The notes: generated by a model not told the origin, from the letters alone. A DNA stretch of 64,000 bases from an uncultured Bacteroidales bacterium (GCA_900316525.1 ONDF01000002.1:1-64000), one strand, 5' to 3'; positions 34,267 through 43,416 are shown, counted from the first letter of the stretch. Program-made: numbers and translations.

Positions 34267-35340
34267 TTACCAGTTTTTGCGGTCGAAGGTCCAGTCGGGA
34301 TGGACCATCTTGCCGTATTCGTCGTTCATGAAGAGGGCGGAGTCGCCCACCTGGCCCTTGAGCTGCCAGTTGAGCCACAGGCGGCACGCGACGGCGTAGG
34401 CGCCGGCGTTCTTCTCGTAGTACGTGCCGTGATGGCCGTCCAGCGTGGAGATCTTTACGACGGGGAGCTCCTTGATGCGCTTCCAGTCGCCGTTGGCGTT
34501 CTCATAGGCCACATCGGCCGTGCCGCCGTTAAGGTAGAGCATCGGCTGGTGGAGGTTAGCGAGGGACTCCTTGGAGGCGCCGCTCATCGACATTTCCCCG
34601 ATGCCGGAGTTGAAGATCAGGCAGGTCTTGATGCGGGGGTCGTGGGCCACGGCGAGCACCTGGGCGCCGCCGCAGGACTGCCCCATCGCCGCGACCTTGT
34701 CCAGGTCGATGCAGTGGTAATACTCACTCTCGGCGTTGGCGCACTGGTCGGTAATCCAGTCCATGGCCTCCAGCAGCTGGCGGGCATAGGTCCGGAACGG
34801 CGCCGGGGCGGGCGCGGCCTTCTTGCCCTTATTCTTCTTCGCGGCGGCCTCCGCGGCCTTCCGCGCCGCTTCCTGCTCCGCGGCCCGGGCCGCCAGCTCC
34901 GCCTCCGTATAAGGCGTCAAGCGTTCGCCATTGCCCATGATGGCCACTTCCTTCGTCTCCGGGTACCAGCCCCGCACGACACCCTTCCACTGCGCGTAGA
35001 ACGCGTCGTCCGGCATGTCCTGATACGGGCCGATGGCCAGGACGATATAGCCCCAGGAAGCCACCTCGCTGAGCAGGCGGCTCATTTCCAGGTTGTTGTT
35101 CGCGCAGGCGCCGTTGGCATAGAGGAGCACGGGAATCTTGCCGTTCTCGTCGACATATTTCTGGAGGTCCTTCGGACGGTAGATCGTGTGCGTGGGAAGG
35201 GTGGCGTCTCCGACGGCCACGGACTTCCAGGGGCCGGTTCCGCCGCCTTCGATCACCTGTTCCTGTTTCGTCTGCGCCAGGCAGACCGCGCCCGCGGCGA
35301 ACACCGCCGCCGCCAGGGCCAAAAGTCGCATATGCTTCAT
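34267..35340 (-). CDS. Secreted alpha/beta-hydrolase-fold protein with Lys/Ala-rich insert
   Basis: 357 residues with a cleavable signal peptide (ending AVCLAQ). The alpha/beta-hydrolase core shows IPVLLYANGACANNN near the start, the nucleophile elbow G-Q-S-C-G in KVAAMGQSCGGAQVLA, and a histidine in TLDGHHGTYYEKNAGAY that could be catalytic. It resembles poly-ester/dienelactone hydrolase-like enzymes and could be a carbohydrate esterase, but no substrate can be named. Residues about 145-182 are a low-complexity insert rich in Glu, Ala, Lys and Pro. It precedes the epimerase-type gene by 3 bp. A TAAATTTG box lies 59 bp upstream (35400-35407, minus). Confidence 0.8.
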   Translation of the reverse strand: MKHMRLLALAAAVFAAGAVCLAQTKQEQVIEGGGTGPWKSVAVGDATLPTHTIYRPKDLQKYVDENGKIPVLLYANGACANNNLEMSRLLSEVASWGYIVLAIGPYQDMPDDAFYAQWKGVVRGWYPETKEVAIMGNGERLTPYTEAELAARAAEQEAARKAAEAAAKKNKGKKAAPAPAPFRTYARQLLEAMDWITDQCANAESEYYHCIDLDKVAAMGQSCGGAQVLAVAHDPRIKTCLIFNSGIGEMSMSGASKESLANLHQPMLYLNGGTADVAYENANGDWKRIKELPVVKISTLDGHHGTYYEKNAGAYAVACRLWLNWQLKGQVGDSALFMNDEYGKMVHPDWTFDRKNW

Positions 35341-35399
35341 AGTAGTCCGAATGTTTCCGCGTAGTTGCAGGAATGTTTCTTTTTCTTGTCCTGCGGTAA

Positions 35400-35407
35400 C
35401 AAATTTA
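35400..35407 (-). promoter_or_regulatory. -7 type promoter box for alpha/beta hydrolase gene
   Basis: TAAATTTG on the minus strand, 59 bp upstream of the ATG at 35340, divergent to the uxuA promoter. Confidence 0.45.
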
Positions 35408-35440
35408 CGCATTCCGCCTTGAGAAAGCAAAGAAAACCCG

Positions 35441-35448
35441 TACCTTTG
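35441..35448 (+). promoter_or_regulatory. -7 type promoter box for uxuAB
   Basis: TACCTTTG, 33 bp upstream of the uxuA ATG at 35482. Confidence 0.55.
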
Positions 35449-35481
35449 TGTAGTGATGAAACCCTAAAAAGCAGACTGACA

Positions 35482-36735
35482 ATGGAAAAAACCTGGAGAT
35501 GGTTCGGTAAGAAAGACAAGATCACGCTCGCTATGCTACGGCAGATCGGCGTGGAAGGGATCGTGACCGCCCTGCACGACGTCCCGCTGGGGCAGGTGTG
35601 GACGCGGGAGAAGATCCGCGACCTGCGCGAGTATATCGAGAGCTACGGCATGCGCTGGAGCGTCGTGGAGTCGCTCCCCGTCGTGGAAACCATCAAATAC
35701 GGCGGTCCCGACCGGGACGAGCAGATCGAAGTGTATAAGCAGTCGCTGCGGAACCTGTCCGCCGAGGGCATCCACTGCATCTGCTACAACTTCATGCCGG
35801 TGCTGGACTGGGCCCGCACGGACCTCTTCCACGAGAACCCGAACGGCGCCACGAACCTGTACTTCAACTACGCCGAGTTCGCCTATTTCGACATCTACAT
35901 CCTCAAGCGCCCCGGCGCGCGGGAGGAGTGGGCGAAGTTCCGGTTCCCGGCAGGCGTAGGCGAGGGACGGAACGTCCTCGCCGAAGCCGATGAGCTCGCC
36001 AAGTCGATGACCCCGGAAAAGGACCACAAGCTGGTCGAGACCATCGTCATCAAGACGCAGGGCTTCGTGAGCGGCAATTTCAGCGAAAACGACGAAGCGC
36101 CCGTGCAGAAGTTCCGCGAGTTCCTGGACCTGTACAAGGGCATCGACAAGGCCCAGCTCCGGGCCAACATGAAATACTTCCTGGAGGCGATCATGCCCGT
36201 CTGCGAGGAGTGCGGGATGAACATGTGCGTCCATCCGGACGACCCGCCCATCGAGATCCTCGGCCTGCCGCGCATCGTCCGCACGGAGGAGGACATCGAA
36301 TGGTTCCTCAACGCGGTTCCCAACAAGCATAACGGCCTGACTTTCTGCGCCGGAAGCCTTTCCGCAGGGGCCTACAACGACGTCGTCGGGATGGCGAAGA
36401 AGTTTGCCTCCCGCACCCATTTCATCCACCTGCGCTCCTGCCACATCTTCCCGAACGGCGACTTCACCGAGGCCTCGCACCTCGGCGGCCGGGCGGACCT
36501 CATCGAGCTCGTCCGCATCTTCGAGAAGGAGAATCCCGCCCTGCCGATGCGCGTGGACCACGGCATGACCTTCACCGACGCGCCCGGCGGCATCATGGAC
36601 GAGTCCGCCCATGGGCACAACGCCGGCTACACCCTCCTCGGCCGCATGTTCGCCATGGGCCAGGTCCAGGGCATCATCGCCACCGTGGACCGCGAGCTGG
36701 GCCTCCCCTACAAACAACCCGGTTTTTTTGATTAG
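35482..36735 (+). CDS. uxuA: Mannonate dehydratase
   Basis: 417 residues; the ATG at 35482 matches the family N-terminus (MEKTWRWFGKKDKITLAMLRQIGVEGIVTALH). It dehydrates D-mannonate to 2-keto-3-deoxygluconate, the last step of the isomerase route of glucuronate breakdown in the cytoplasm. The TIM-barrel metal and substrate motifs are present: CYNFMPVLDWART, CVHPDDPP, FCAGSLSAG, HLRSC and RVDHGMTF. It is followed 3 bp later by uxuB on the same strand. Confidence 0.97.
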   Translation: MEKTWRWFGKKDKITLAMLRQIGVEGIVTALHDVPLGQVWTREKIRDLREYIESYGMRWSVVESLPVVETIKYGGPDRDEQIEVYKQSLRNLSAEGIHCICYNFMPVLDWARTDLFHENPNGATNLYFNYAEFAYFDIYILKRPGAREEWAKFRFPAGVGEGRNVLAEADELAKSMTPEKDHKLVETIVIKTQGFVSGNFSENDEAPVQKFREFLDLYKGIDKAQLRANMKYFLEAIMPVCEECGMNMCVHPDDPPIEILGLPRIVRTEEDIEWFLNAVPNKHNGLTFCAGSLSAGAYNDVVGMAKKFASRTHFIHLRSCHIFPNGDFTEASHLGGRADLIELVRIFEKENPALPMRVDHGMTFTDAPGGIMDESAHGHNAGYTLLGRMFAMGQVQGIIATVDRELGLPYKQPGFFD

Positions 36736-36738
36736 GCT

Positions 36739-38325
36739 ATGAAACTTACCGATATCCTGAGCGGCAAGTACAACGCCGCGGAATGGGAGTCCAAAGGCTA
36801 CCGGCTCCCGAAATACGACATCGCCGCCGTGAAGGCGAAAACCTTCGCCGAGCCCACCTGGGTGCACTTCGGCGGCGGCAACATCTTCCGCGCCTTCCCG
36901 GCCGCGATCCTGAACGAGGCCCTGAACACAGGCCAGTACGACCGCGGCGTCATCGTCGCGGAAACCTTTGATTTCGAGGTTATCGACAAGGCCTATGCCC
37001 CCTATGGGAACCTGTCGCTGTCCGTGAGCCTGCAGTCCAGCGGCACCATCGAAAAGACCGTCATCGCATCCGTCACGGAGGCCCTGAAGGCCGATTACGC
37101 CTTCCCCGACTGGCAGCGGCTCGTGGCCATCTTCCGGAACCCGTCCCTGCAGATGATTTCCTTCACCATCACGGAGAAGGGCTATACCGTCGCCCCGGCG
37201 GACCTGGAGCGCGGCCTGACGCCCGTCCTGGCGATGGGCAAGGTCGCCGCGCTGCTGTATGAGCGCTGGAAGGCCGGCGCCCTGCCGCTGACGGTGCAGT
37301 CGATGGACAACTGCTCCCACAACGGCGACAAGGTCAAGGCCGGCGTGCTCGCGTATGCGAAGCGCTGGGCGGCCGATGGCCTCGTCCCGGCGGAATTCCC
37401 CGCCTACCTGGAGGACGAGACGAAGATCACCTTCCCCTGGTCGATGATCGACAAAATCACCCCGCGCCCGCACGAGAAGGTGAAGGCGATGCTCGCCGCC
37501 GACGGCTTCGAGGACAACGACTACATCGAAACGGCCAAGCACACCTTCACGGCCCCGTTCGTGAACTCCGAGGAGGTGCAATATCTTGTCATTGAGGACA
37601 ATTACACCTGCGGCCGGCCGCCGCTGGACCTGGGCGGCGCCCTGTACACGACGCGGGAGACCGTGGACAAGGTGGAGACGATGAAGGTCACCACCTGCCT
37701 CAACCCGCTGCACACGGCGATGAGCATCTACGGCTGCATGCTGGGCTACACCCTCATCAGCGCCGAGATGGCCGATCCGGACCTCCGCGCCTTCATCCAG
37801 AAGATCGGCTACATCGAGGCGATGCCGGTGGTGACGGACCCGGGCGTGCTGAACCCGTACGAGTTCATCGGCACGGTGATCAACCGCCGACTGCCGAACC
37901 CGTTCATGCCGGACGCGCCGCAGCGGATTGCCATGGACACGAGCCAGAAACTGCCCATCCGCTTCGGCGAAACCCTCAAGAAGTACATCGCCCGCGGGTT
38001 GGACATGGACAACCTGGTGCTGATTCCGCTCACGCTGGCGGGCTACGCGCGCTACCTGAAGGGTATCCGCGACGACGGGACGCCGTTCGAGCCGTCCCCG
38101 GACCCGCTGCTGGCGGAGCTGCAGGCCATCGTGGCGCCGCTGGAAATCGGCAAGCCGGACCAGGACTGGTCCTGCCTCAAGCAGCTGTTCAGCCGGAAGG
38201 ATGTCTTTGCGGTGGACCTGTATGAGGCCGGCCTCGGCGAGCGCATCGAGGGAATGGTCCGCGAACTGTACGCCGGGCCCGGCGCCGTTCGCGAGACGCT
38301 GCACAAGTATGTGGTAGCGAGGTAA
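36739..38325 (+). CDS. uxuB: Fructuronate reductase (mannitol dehydrogenase family)
   Basis: 528 residues. The long-chain polyol dehydrogenase family reduces D-fructuronate to D-mannonate with NADH. An N-terminal Rossmann motif (WVHFGGGNIFRAFPAAIL) is followed by the conserved SMDNCSHNGDKVK block and the catalytic Lys region typical of the family (METMKVTTCLNPLHTAMSIYGC). Placement directly behind uxuA supports fructuronate over mannitol as substrate, as in E. coli. It converges with the radical SAM gene with no bases between stops. The two genes link glucuronoxylan or pectin debris to central metabolism. Confidence 0.92.
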   Translation: MKLTDILSGKYNAAEWESKGYRLPKYDIAAVKAKTFAEPTWVHFGGGNIFRAFPAAILNEALNTGQYDRGVIVAETFDFEVIDKAYAPYGNLSLSVSLQSSGTIEKTVIASVTEALKADYAFPDWQRLVAIFRNPSLQMISFTITEKGYTVAPADLERGLTPVLAMGKVAALLYERWKAGALPLTVQSMDNCSHNGDKVKAGVLAYAKRWAADGLVPAEFPAYLEDETKITFPWSMIDKITPRPHEKVKAMLAADGFEDNDYIETAKHTFTAPFVNSEEVQYLVIEDNYTCGRPPLDLGGALYTTRETVDKVETMKVTTCLNPLHTAMSIYGCMLGYTLISAEMADPDLRAFIQKIGYIEAMPVVTDPGVLNPYEFIGTVINRRLPNPFMPDAPQRIAMDTSQKLPIRFGETLKKYIARGLDMDNLVLIPLTLAGYARYLKGIRDDGTPFEPSPDPLLAELQAIVAPLEIGKPDQDWSCLKQLFSRKDVFAVDLYEAGLGERIEGMVRELYAGPGAVRETLHKYVVAR

Positions 38326-39387
38326 TTACGCTTCCTTGGAAATAGTTTTAGCATAGTGGCACTGGAGGACTTCTCCGGTGCCATTGTGCCAATTGTGCAT
38401 GCCGTTCCCGAGGCAGTCGCGCCAGGCCTTGCAGTCCTTGCATCGGCCCGTCCGGGCCCAGTCCCGCTTGCGGAAAGCCTCGAAGCGGTTCTCCCAAACC
38501 TCGTAGAAATTGTCCGTATAGATGCTGCCCTGGGAGAAGCGGTCCCGGTCGATGTTGGGGCAGGCGCAGATGCGGCCGTCGATGAGGACGGACGCGATGT
38601 TGATGCCGGCGCGGCAGAAATACCGGATGTCGCGGACCTTCTCCTCGTATCGGCCCAGGTAGCCTTCGCAGCTGAAGGTCACCTTCATCGGCCCGCCTTC
38701 CTGGCGCTTGGCCTGGATGAACTCCATCAGGGAAACGAACTGGGAATCAGAGAGTTTCATCTCCGGATCGGCGGCGGCCCGGCCGATGGGGATGATGGTG
38801 AACAGCCGCCACTGCTTCACGCCCAGGCCTTTGAGGATCTCGTAGATTTCCGGAAGTTCAGAGAGATTCCGCTGATTCACGCAGGTGACGACATCGGCGT
38901 TCAGGCGCGGCTCCGCGGCGATGATGCCGATGGCTTTCAGCGCGCGGGCATAGCTCCCGGGCACCCCGCGCATCCAGTCGTGGGAGGCCTCCAGGCCATC
39001 CAGGCTCACGGTGATGGCGCCCATCCCGGCAGCCATCAGCTTCCCGTGCATCGCCTCGTCGTAGCACCAACCGTTGGTGACCATGCCCCAGCCAAAGCCC
39101 CGGCGGCGGATTTCCCGCCCGGCCTCGGCGATGTCCGGCCGCAGCAGCGGCTCGCCGCCGGTCAGGACCACGGAAAAGTCCCGCGGCCGGTGGTCCGCCG
39201 GAATCGTGTCCAAGGCCCGCAGGAAGTCTTCCAGGGGCATATCCTTCTCCCGGCTCTGCACGGAGCAGTCGCTCCCGCAATGGCGGCAGCGGAGCATGCA
39301 GCGGGTCGTGCATTCCCAGAAGAGGTAATTCAATTCGTGGACCTTCGTCTCATTGGCGCGGAACAAGCGGAACAGCAGCGGATTCAT
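38326..39387 (-). CDS. Radical SAM/SPASM enzyme of the rSAM/lipoprotein type
   Basis: 353 residues from the ATG complementary to 39385-39387. The CX3CX2C radical-SAM cluster motif is C30-MLR-C34-RH-C37, preceded by two more nearby Cys (C26 and, after it, C41). The glycine motif TGGEPLLRPD follows. A C-terminal SPASM-like domain holds the cysteine sets ICACPN and CKDCKAWRDCLGNG...C for auxiliary clusters, as in peptide-modifying enzymes. From memory, this fits the Bacteroidales family called 'radical SAM enzyme, rSAM/lipoprotein system', which always pairs with a short lipoprotein; the divergent gene at 39474 is that partner. The reaction is unknown. Confidence 0.88.
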   Translation of the reverse strand: MNPLLFRLFRANETKVHELNYLFWECTTRCMLRCRHCGSDCSVQSREKDMPLEDFLRALDTIPADHRPRDFSVVLTGGEPLLRPDIAEAGREIRRRGFGWGMVTNGWCYDEAMHGKLMAAGMGAITVSLDGLEASHDWMRGVPGSYARALKAIGIIAAEPRLNADVVTCVNQRNLSELPEIYEILKGLGVKQWRLFTIIPIGRAAADPEMKLSDSQFVSLMEFIQAKRQEGGPMKVTFSCEGYLGRYEEKVRDIRYFCRAGINIASVLIDGRICACPNIDRDRFSQGSIYTDNFYEVWENRFEAFRKRDWARTGRCKDCKAWRDCLGNGMHNWHNGTGEVLQCHYAKTISKEA

Positions 39388-39408
39388 GGCGCGGATATGG
39401 TCTTTCGG

Positions 39409-39416
39409 CAAATTTA
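39409..39416 (-). promoter_or_regulatory. -7 type promoter box for radical SAM gene
   Basis: TAAATTTG on the minus strand, 21 bp upstream of the ATG at 39387. It lies 3 bp from the plus-strand TATTTTTG box at 39420, so the two promoters are interlocked. Confidence 0.5.
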
Positions 39417-39419
39417 CGT

Positions 39420-39427
39420 TATTTTTG
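39420..39427 (+). promoter_or_regulatory. -7 type promoter box for rSAM-associated lipoprotein
   Basis: TATTTTTG, 46 bp upstream of the ATG at 39474. A second candidate, TATCTTGT, is at 39453-39460. Confidence 0.45.
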
Positions 39428-39473
39428 TGCAAGATTCGTCCCCGGGGGGATTTATCTTGTAAACGCGACAAAC

Positions 39474-39863
39474 ATGAAATTCTTGCATGATCTTTTGAAG
39501 GGAGCGTCCCTGACCGGCGCCCTGTTCGTATTCCAGGCCTGCTACGGCATGCCCCAGCCCCCGCTGGATATCGAGAATGGCGAGGCACCGATGACCTTCT
39601 CCCTGGTTTCCCGCACCACGGGCGAACCCCTGGAGGGAATCCGGATCAAAGGCGGCCCCTGGAAACAGGACATGGGCCGGGAGAACGTGCTGGGCGTCAC
39701 GGACGCCAACGGCCGCTGCCGTGTGGAAATTCCCTATTATCGGAATCAGGAGGGCCCTTATATCCGGTTCGAGGACCCGCAAGGCGCATTCGTCGTCAAG
39801 GACACCACCCTGGCGGACCTCCGCGACCGAGAAATCGTCGTCAAGCTGGATTCTGTCCAATGA
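39474..39863 (+). CDS. Putative lipoprotein of the rSAM/lipoprotein system
   Basis: 129 residues. The lipoprotein signal ends VFQAC (Cys23), followed at once by YGMPQPP. The mature part looks like a small beta-sandwich of carboxypeptidase-regulatory type (MTFSLVSRTTGEPLEGIRIKGG...VLGVTDANGRCRVEIPYY...IVVKLDS). From memory this fits the 'radical SAM-associated putative lipoprotein' family, in which the residues just after the lipid Cys are well conserved. It lies divergent to the radical SAM gene, 86 bp away, and overlaps the next gene by 4 bp (ATGA). Whether it is the enzyme's substrate is inference. Confidence 0.85.
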   Translation: MKFLHDLLKGASLTGALFVFQACYGMPQPPLDIENGEAPMTFSLVSRTTGEPLEGIRIKGGPWKQDMGRENVLGVTDANGRCRVEIPYYRNQEGPYIRFEDPQGAFVVKDTTLADLRDREIVVKLDSVQ

Positions 39864-40507
39864 AAACGCGCCTGATAGCCCTCGTGGCGCTTTTGCTGCT
39901 GGGCGCCTCCGCCTATGCCCAGGAGGAAGATCCGCCCTTTGTCAAGCAATTCTCCGTGGAAATCGCCACCGGTCTTCCGCCGATCCACACCCTCCTCGAG
40001 GTCAACGGCACCAAATATGACAAGTCGTTCGCCCGCGACGGGAAAGAGCCGGACATGAACGGCGCCTGGATGCCCGCGCTGAGCCTGTCCGCCGTCTGGA
40101 AAACGGCCCGACGTTGGGAGATGGTCCTGACGGGCGGCGTCTCCTGGTGCCACCACAAGGTCATCCAATACGGAACCTTCGGCATCGACCCGCAGGGAAA
40201 TCCCCGGTACGACCTGAAGGATCCCCACCCGGACGGATGGACCAACACCGTTCCCTCCGGCACCCTCTTCTTCCAGGCGCGCTGCTTCTGGAACCCCACG
40301 CAGAAAGTCAAGCTCTACTCCGCCTTTGGCGGCGGCCTCGTGCTGAGCGGGTCGCGCAACTACTTCGCGGACAGCCGCGTGGCCTTGCTGCCCTCCATCA
40401 CCCCCATCGCCGTCCGCTTCGGCACCGGCCCCCTCAAATTCTTTATCGAAAACACCTACAGCCCGGCCGCGACCGCCTTTGACCTCGGCCTGGGCTGGAC
40501 GTTCTAG
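39860..40507 (+). CDS. Probable outer-membrane beta-barrel protein
   Basis: 215 residues; a cleavable signal peptide ends GASAYAQ. Alternating hydrophobic strands (MPALSLSAVWKTARRWEMVLTGGVSWCHH; TPIAVRFGTGPLKFFIENTYS) and the terminal DLGLGWTF with a C-terminal Phe point to a small outer-membrane barrel of about eight strands. I do not recognise a named family. Its start overlaps the stop of the rSAM-associated lipoprotein, so the two are translationally coupled and probably act together at the cell envelope. It converges with the GH31 gene with a 4-bp overlap. Confidence 0.7.
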   Translation: MKTRLIALVALLLLGASAYAQEEDPPFVKQFSVEIATGLPPIHTLLEVNGTKYDKSFARDGKEPDMNGAWMPALSLSAVWKTARRWEMVLTGGVSWCHHKVIQYGTFGIDPQGNPRYDLKDPHPDGWTNTVPSGTLFFQARCFWNPTQKVKLYSAFGGGLVLSGSRNYFADSRVALLPSITPIAVRFGTGPLKFFIENTYSPAATAFDLGLGWTF

Positions 40508-43326
40508 AACTTCACCTCAACGGGTTTGCCATCGTACTGGACGGCCACGCCGGGGGCGTCGGGGTCGTAGGCCCACGGAGTAGCCGGGTCGACCACGACG
40601 ACGCGGAAGGTGCGGTTCTGGAGCATGCCGTCGAAGGAGCCCTTGCGCTCACCGATGGTGAGGGTGCGGGAGGCCTCGTCCCAGGTGATGGGGATGTTGG
40701 CGAAGAAGCCCTTCTCGTAGTTGTAGTTCACGTTCTCGTCCTCGTAGAGGTTGAAGCAGGCGTCCTTGCCGGCGTAGACGGCGAGGAGAATGTCGTCCGC
40801 GGGCTTCTCGTCGGACCATTGCATGGCGGGGCCGAAGGGGATGATGGAGCCGGCACGCACGTAGAGCGGCATGCGAGAGTAGGGGGCATCGACCGTTTTT
40901 CGCCCGTTATCGCCCAAATAAGCCCCGGAATAGAAGTCATACCAACCGCCGGCCGGGAAATAGACACTGCGGCTGCGGGCCTGGTACTCGTACACCGGGC
41001 ACGGCATCAGGGCCGGGCCGAAGAGCCACTGGTCGGACAGGTCGCGGACCTCCGGATCGCCCGGGAAATCCATCGGCAGGCCGCGCATGATCGTGTAGTC
41101 GTCGAAATGGACGGCGCCCGCGAGGGAATAGATGTACGGCATCAGGCGGTAGCGCAGGCGCATATACCAAAGGATGGACTCATAGGCTTCGGAACCCTCG
41201 TCGGCAATGTTCCAGAGCTCGCGCGCCGGTGCCTGTCCGTGGGTGCGGAACAGCGGGACGAAGGTGCCGAACTGGTGCCAGCGGGTCTGGAGCTCCTGCC
41301 ATTCGGGCCGGTTCGCCGGATTGTAGAACTTGCTCATCACCGAGAAACCGCCGATGTCCATGCCCCACATCGGCAGACCGGCCATCGAGTAGCCGAGGCC
41401 CGCGGCCATCTGCATCCGCATATCCTCCCAGGACGTGCCGATGTCACCGCTCCAGGAGGCCGTGGAATAGCGCTGGAGGCCGGCGAAACCGTTGCGGGTG
41501 AGCAGGAATACGCGCGTGTCGGGATTGACCTCGCGCTGGCCGTTGTAGATGGCGTCGGCGTTCACGAGGGAATAGGCCGTGAAGTATTCCGTGGACGGAC
41601 CGAGGGCCGTCGGGGTGAGCAGCCATTTGAAATAGTCCCAAGGGAGGCAGTCGCGGAGGTTCGGTTCTGAAGCATCCATCCACCACGCGTCGATCTTCTT
41701 GCCGTACTTGGAATAGAGCGTCTCGTCCATCTGGCGCCAGAACATCTTGCGGCCGCCTTCGGCATAGGCGTCGTAGAACGACTGCGGGTGATTGAGCCAG
41801 TCCACGAGGCCGGTGTCCTCGGCGTGCGTGTAGGCGTAGCCCGCCTCCTTGAGTTCCTTGTAGTGGTCCGTGTTCGTGTAGAACTTGGGCCAGACGCTGA
41901 TCATGAAGCGGCCGTGCATCGCATGGATGTCGTCCAGCATCTTTTCCGGATCCGGATAGCGGGCCGCGTCGAACTCGTGGCTCCCCCACTGGTCCGGCAG
42001 CCAGTACTGCCAGTCCTGGACGATGTTGTCGACCGGAATCTCCCGCTTGCGGAACTCCGCGAGCGTGCTTACCAGCTCGTCCTGCGTGGTATAGCGCTCC
42101 CGGCTCTGCCAGAAGCCGAAGGACCACTTCGGATACAGGGAGGCCTTGCCGGTGAGGGTGCGGTAGCCGCTGACGACCTCGTCATAATCGGCGCCCGCCA
42201 TGAAGTAGAAGTCCAACTCGGGCTCGAACTCCGACCAGAAGCTCAGGCGGGCCTGATCCTCCGCGCTCTGGGGCACGGCGACCTTCAGGCTGAAGTAGGA
42301 AACGCCGCCGTCAGGCTCCCAGGTCACCTTGACGGGTTTCCGTTCGCCCGCGTTGAAATGGACCTTGTAGCGGAAGCTGTTGGGGTTCCAGGCCGGACGC
42401 CAGCGGCGGGACATCGTCTCCTCGCCGCCGATTTCCGTGGCCTGGAAGCCGGCATAGTACTGGGAGAAATAGTAGTCGCCCTCCACCGGCGCCTCGATCT
42501 CGCCTTCGTAGGTCACGATGGCGCCCTGGAGCGGCAGCTTGGGCAGGTTGCCGATCAGCCGCTCGTTGTCGTACTCCAGCGCTTCCTCGCGCTGGACGAG
42601 CGTCTGGCGGCGGGTGACGTAAGTGCCCGTCAATGCGCCTTCGACGCCGTCCTTGTCATAGAGCTTGAACACCTGGCCCAGCTGCTGGAAGGGATTGGGA
42701 TTGCCCCAGCGGCTCCAGGAATAGGCGTCAAACAGGAGGCCGTAGCCCTTGGAAGAGACCACGAACGGGATGCTGATCTTGGTATTGTACTGATAGAGCT
42801 CCTCATTGAGCCCCTTGTGGTCGAACTCGCCCGTCTGCTGCTGGCCGAGGCCGTAGAAAGCCTCGTCGGCGGGGGAGTCGAAGACCACCTGCGTGGAGAA
42901 GGCCTTCTTGCCTTCCACCTCGATGGGCGCGAAAGCCATCTTGCCGCCCTCGCCGGAGGCCAGGAGCGTCTTGCCCGCGGCATCCGTGAAGTTCAGTTTC
43001 CCGGTGGCCGGGTCCACGGTGGCGGTCACGGCCGATGTCGCCACCTTCACCAGGCCGCCTTCCGCCGTCACGGTGAAGGGCGTCTTTTCCTTCACGGGAA
43101 GCACGACGAGGCTCTTCCGGTCGTTGAACTTCTTGTCCGGGGCCGCGGAAACGCGGATGATCTTCTCGCCGAGCACCTGGAGCCGGACCTGGGCAGGTCC
43201 GCCCTCGGCGGGCGCCTGGAGCTTCACGGTCACGGTGTTGCCTTTCACGGAATAATCCTTCGGACTGCAGGAGAGGGGAAGGAGCGCGACGGCCGTCGCA
43301 AGGAGGAGAATCTTGGAAAAACGCAT
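40504..43326 (-). CDS. GH31-family alpha-xylosidase/alpha-glucosidase lipoprotein with PA14 insert
   Basis: 940 residues; lipoprotein Cys20. An N-terminal galactose-mutarotase-like domain (about 25-215) is followed by a PA14-like insert (about 225-370, ALTGTYVTRRQTLVQREE...GDYYFSQYYAGFQATEIGGE), then the GH31 barrel. The catalytic nucleophile is D551 in AWWMDASEPNL, with the downstream SWSGDIGTSWEDM and MWGMDIGGF motifs. The combination of a GH31 with a PA14 insert is that of alpha-xylosidases that trim xyloglucan oligosaccharides from the non-reducing end. It stands alone, with a TATTTTTG promoter 20 bp upstream. Confidence 0.93.
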   Translation of the reverse strand: MRFSKILLLATAVALLPLSCSPKDYSVKGNTVTVKLQAPAEGGPAQVRLQVLGEKIIRVSAAPDKKFNDRKSLVVLPVKEKTPFTVTAEGGLVKVATSAVTATVDPATGKLNFTDAAGKTLLASGEGGKMAFAPIEVEGKKAFSTQVVFDSPADEAFYGLGQQQTGEFDHKGLNEELYQYNTKISIPFVVSSKGYGLLFDAYSWSRWGNPNPFQQLGQVFKLYDKDGVEGALTGTYVTRRQTLVQREEALEYDNERLIGNLPKLPLQGAIVTYEGEIEAPVEGDYYFSQYYAGFQATEIGGEETMSRRWRPAWNPNSFRYKVHFNAGERKPVKVTWEPDGGVSYFSLKVAVPQSAEDQARLSFWSEFEPELDFYFMAGADYDEVVSGYRTLTGKASLYPKWSFGFWQSRERYTTQDELVSTLAEFRKREIPVDNIVQDWQYWLPDQWGSHEFDAARYPDPEKMLDDIHAMHGRFMISVWPKFYTNTDHYKELKEAGYAYTHAEDTGLVDWLNHPQSFYDAYAEGGRKMFWRQMDETLYSKYGKKIDAWWMDASEPNLRDCLPWDYFKWLLTPTALGPSTEYFTAYSLVNADAIYNGQREVNPDTRVFLLTRNGFAGLQRYSTASWSGDIGTSWEDMRMQMAAGLGYSMAGLPMWGMDIGGFSVMSKFYNPANRPEWQELQTRWHQFGTFVPLFRTHGQAPARELWNIADEGSEAYESILWYMRLRYRLMPYIYSLAGAVHFDDYTIMRGLPMDFPGDPEVRDLSDQWLFGPALMPCPVYEYQARSRSVYFPAGGWYDFYSGAYLGDNGRKTVDAPYSRMPLYVRAGSIIPFGPAMQWSDEKPADDILLAVYAGKDACFNLYEDENVNYNYEKGFFANIPITWDEASRTLTIGERKGSFDGMLQNRTFRVVVVDPATPWAYDPDAPGVAVQYDGKPVEVKF

Positions 43327-43346
43327 AGGTCAATGGGATGATCATT

Positions 43347-43354
43347 CAAAAATA
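43347..43354 (-). promoter_or_regulatory. -7 type promoter box for GH31 gene
   Basis: TATTTTTG on the minus strand, 20 bp upstream of the ATG at 43326. Confidence 0.5.
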
Positions 43355-43408
43355 CGGATTTTCATTCGGAAAACAAACGGACGGAAGCCGTCTTTCGGAA
43401 AAAATGAC

Positions 43409-43416
43409 TATCTTCG
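43409..43416 (+). promoter_or_regulatory. -7 type promoter box for metalloprotease gene
   Basis: TATCTTCG, one mismatch to consensus, 26 bp upstream of the ATG at 43443. Confidence 0.45.
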
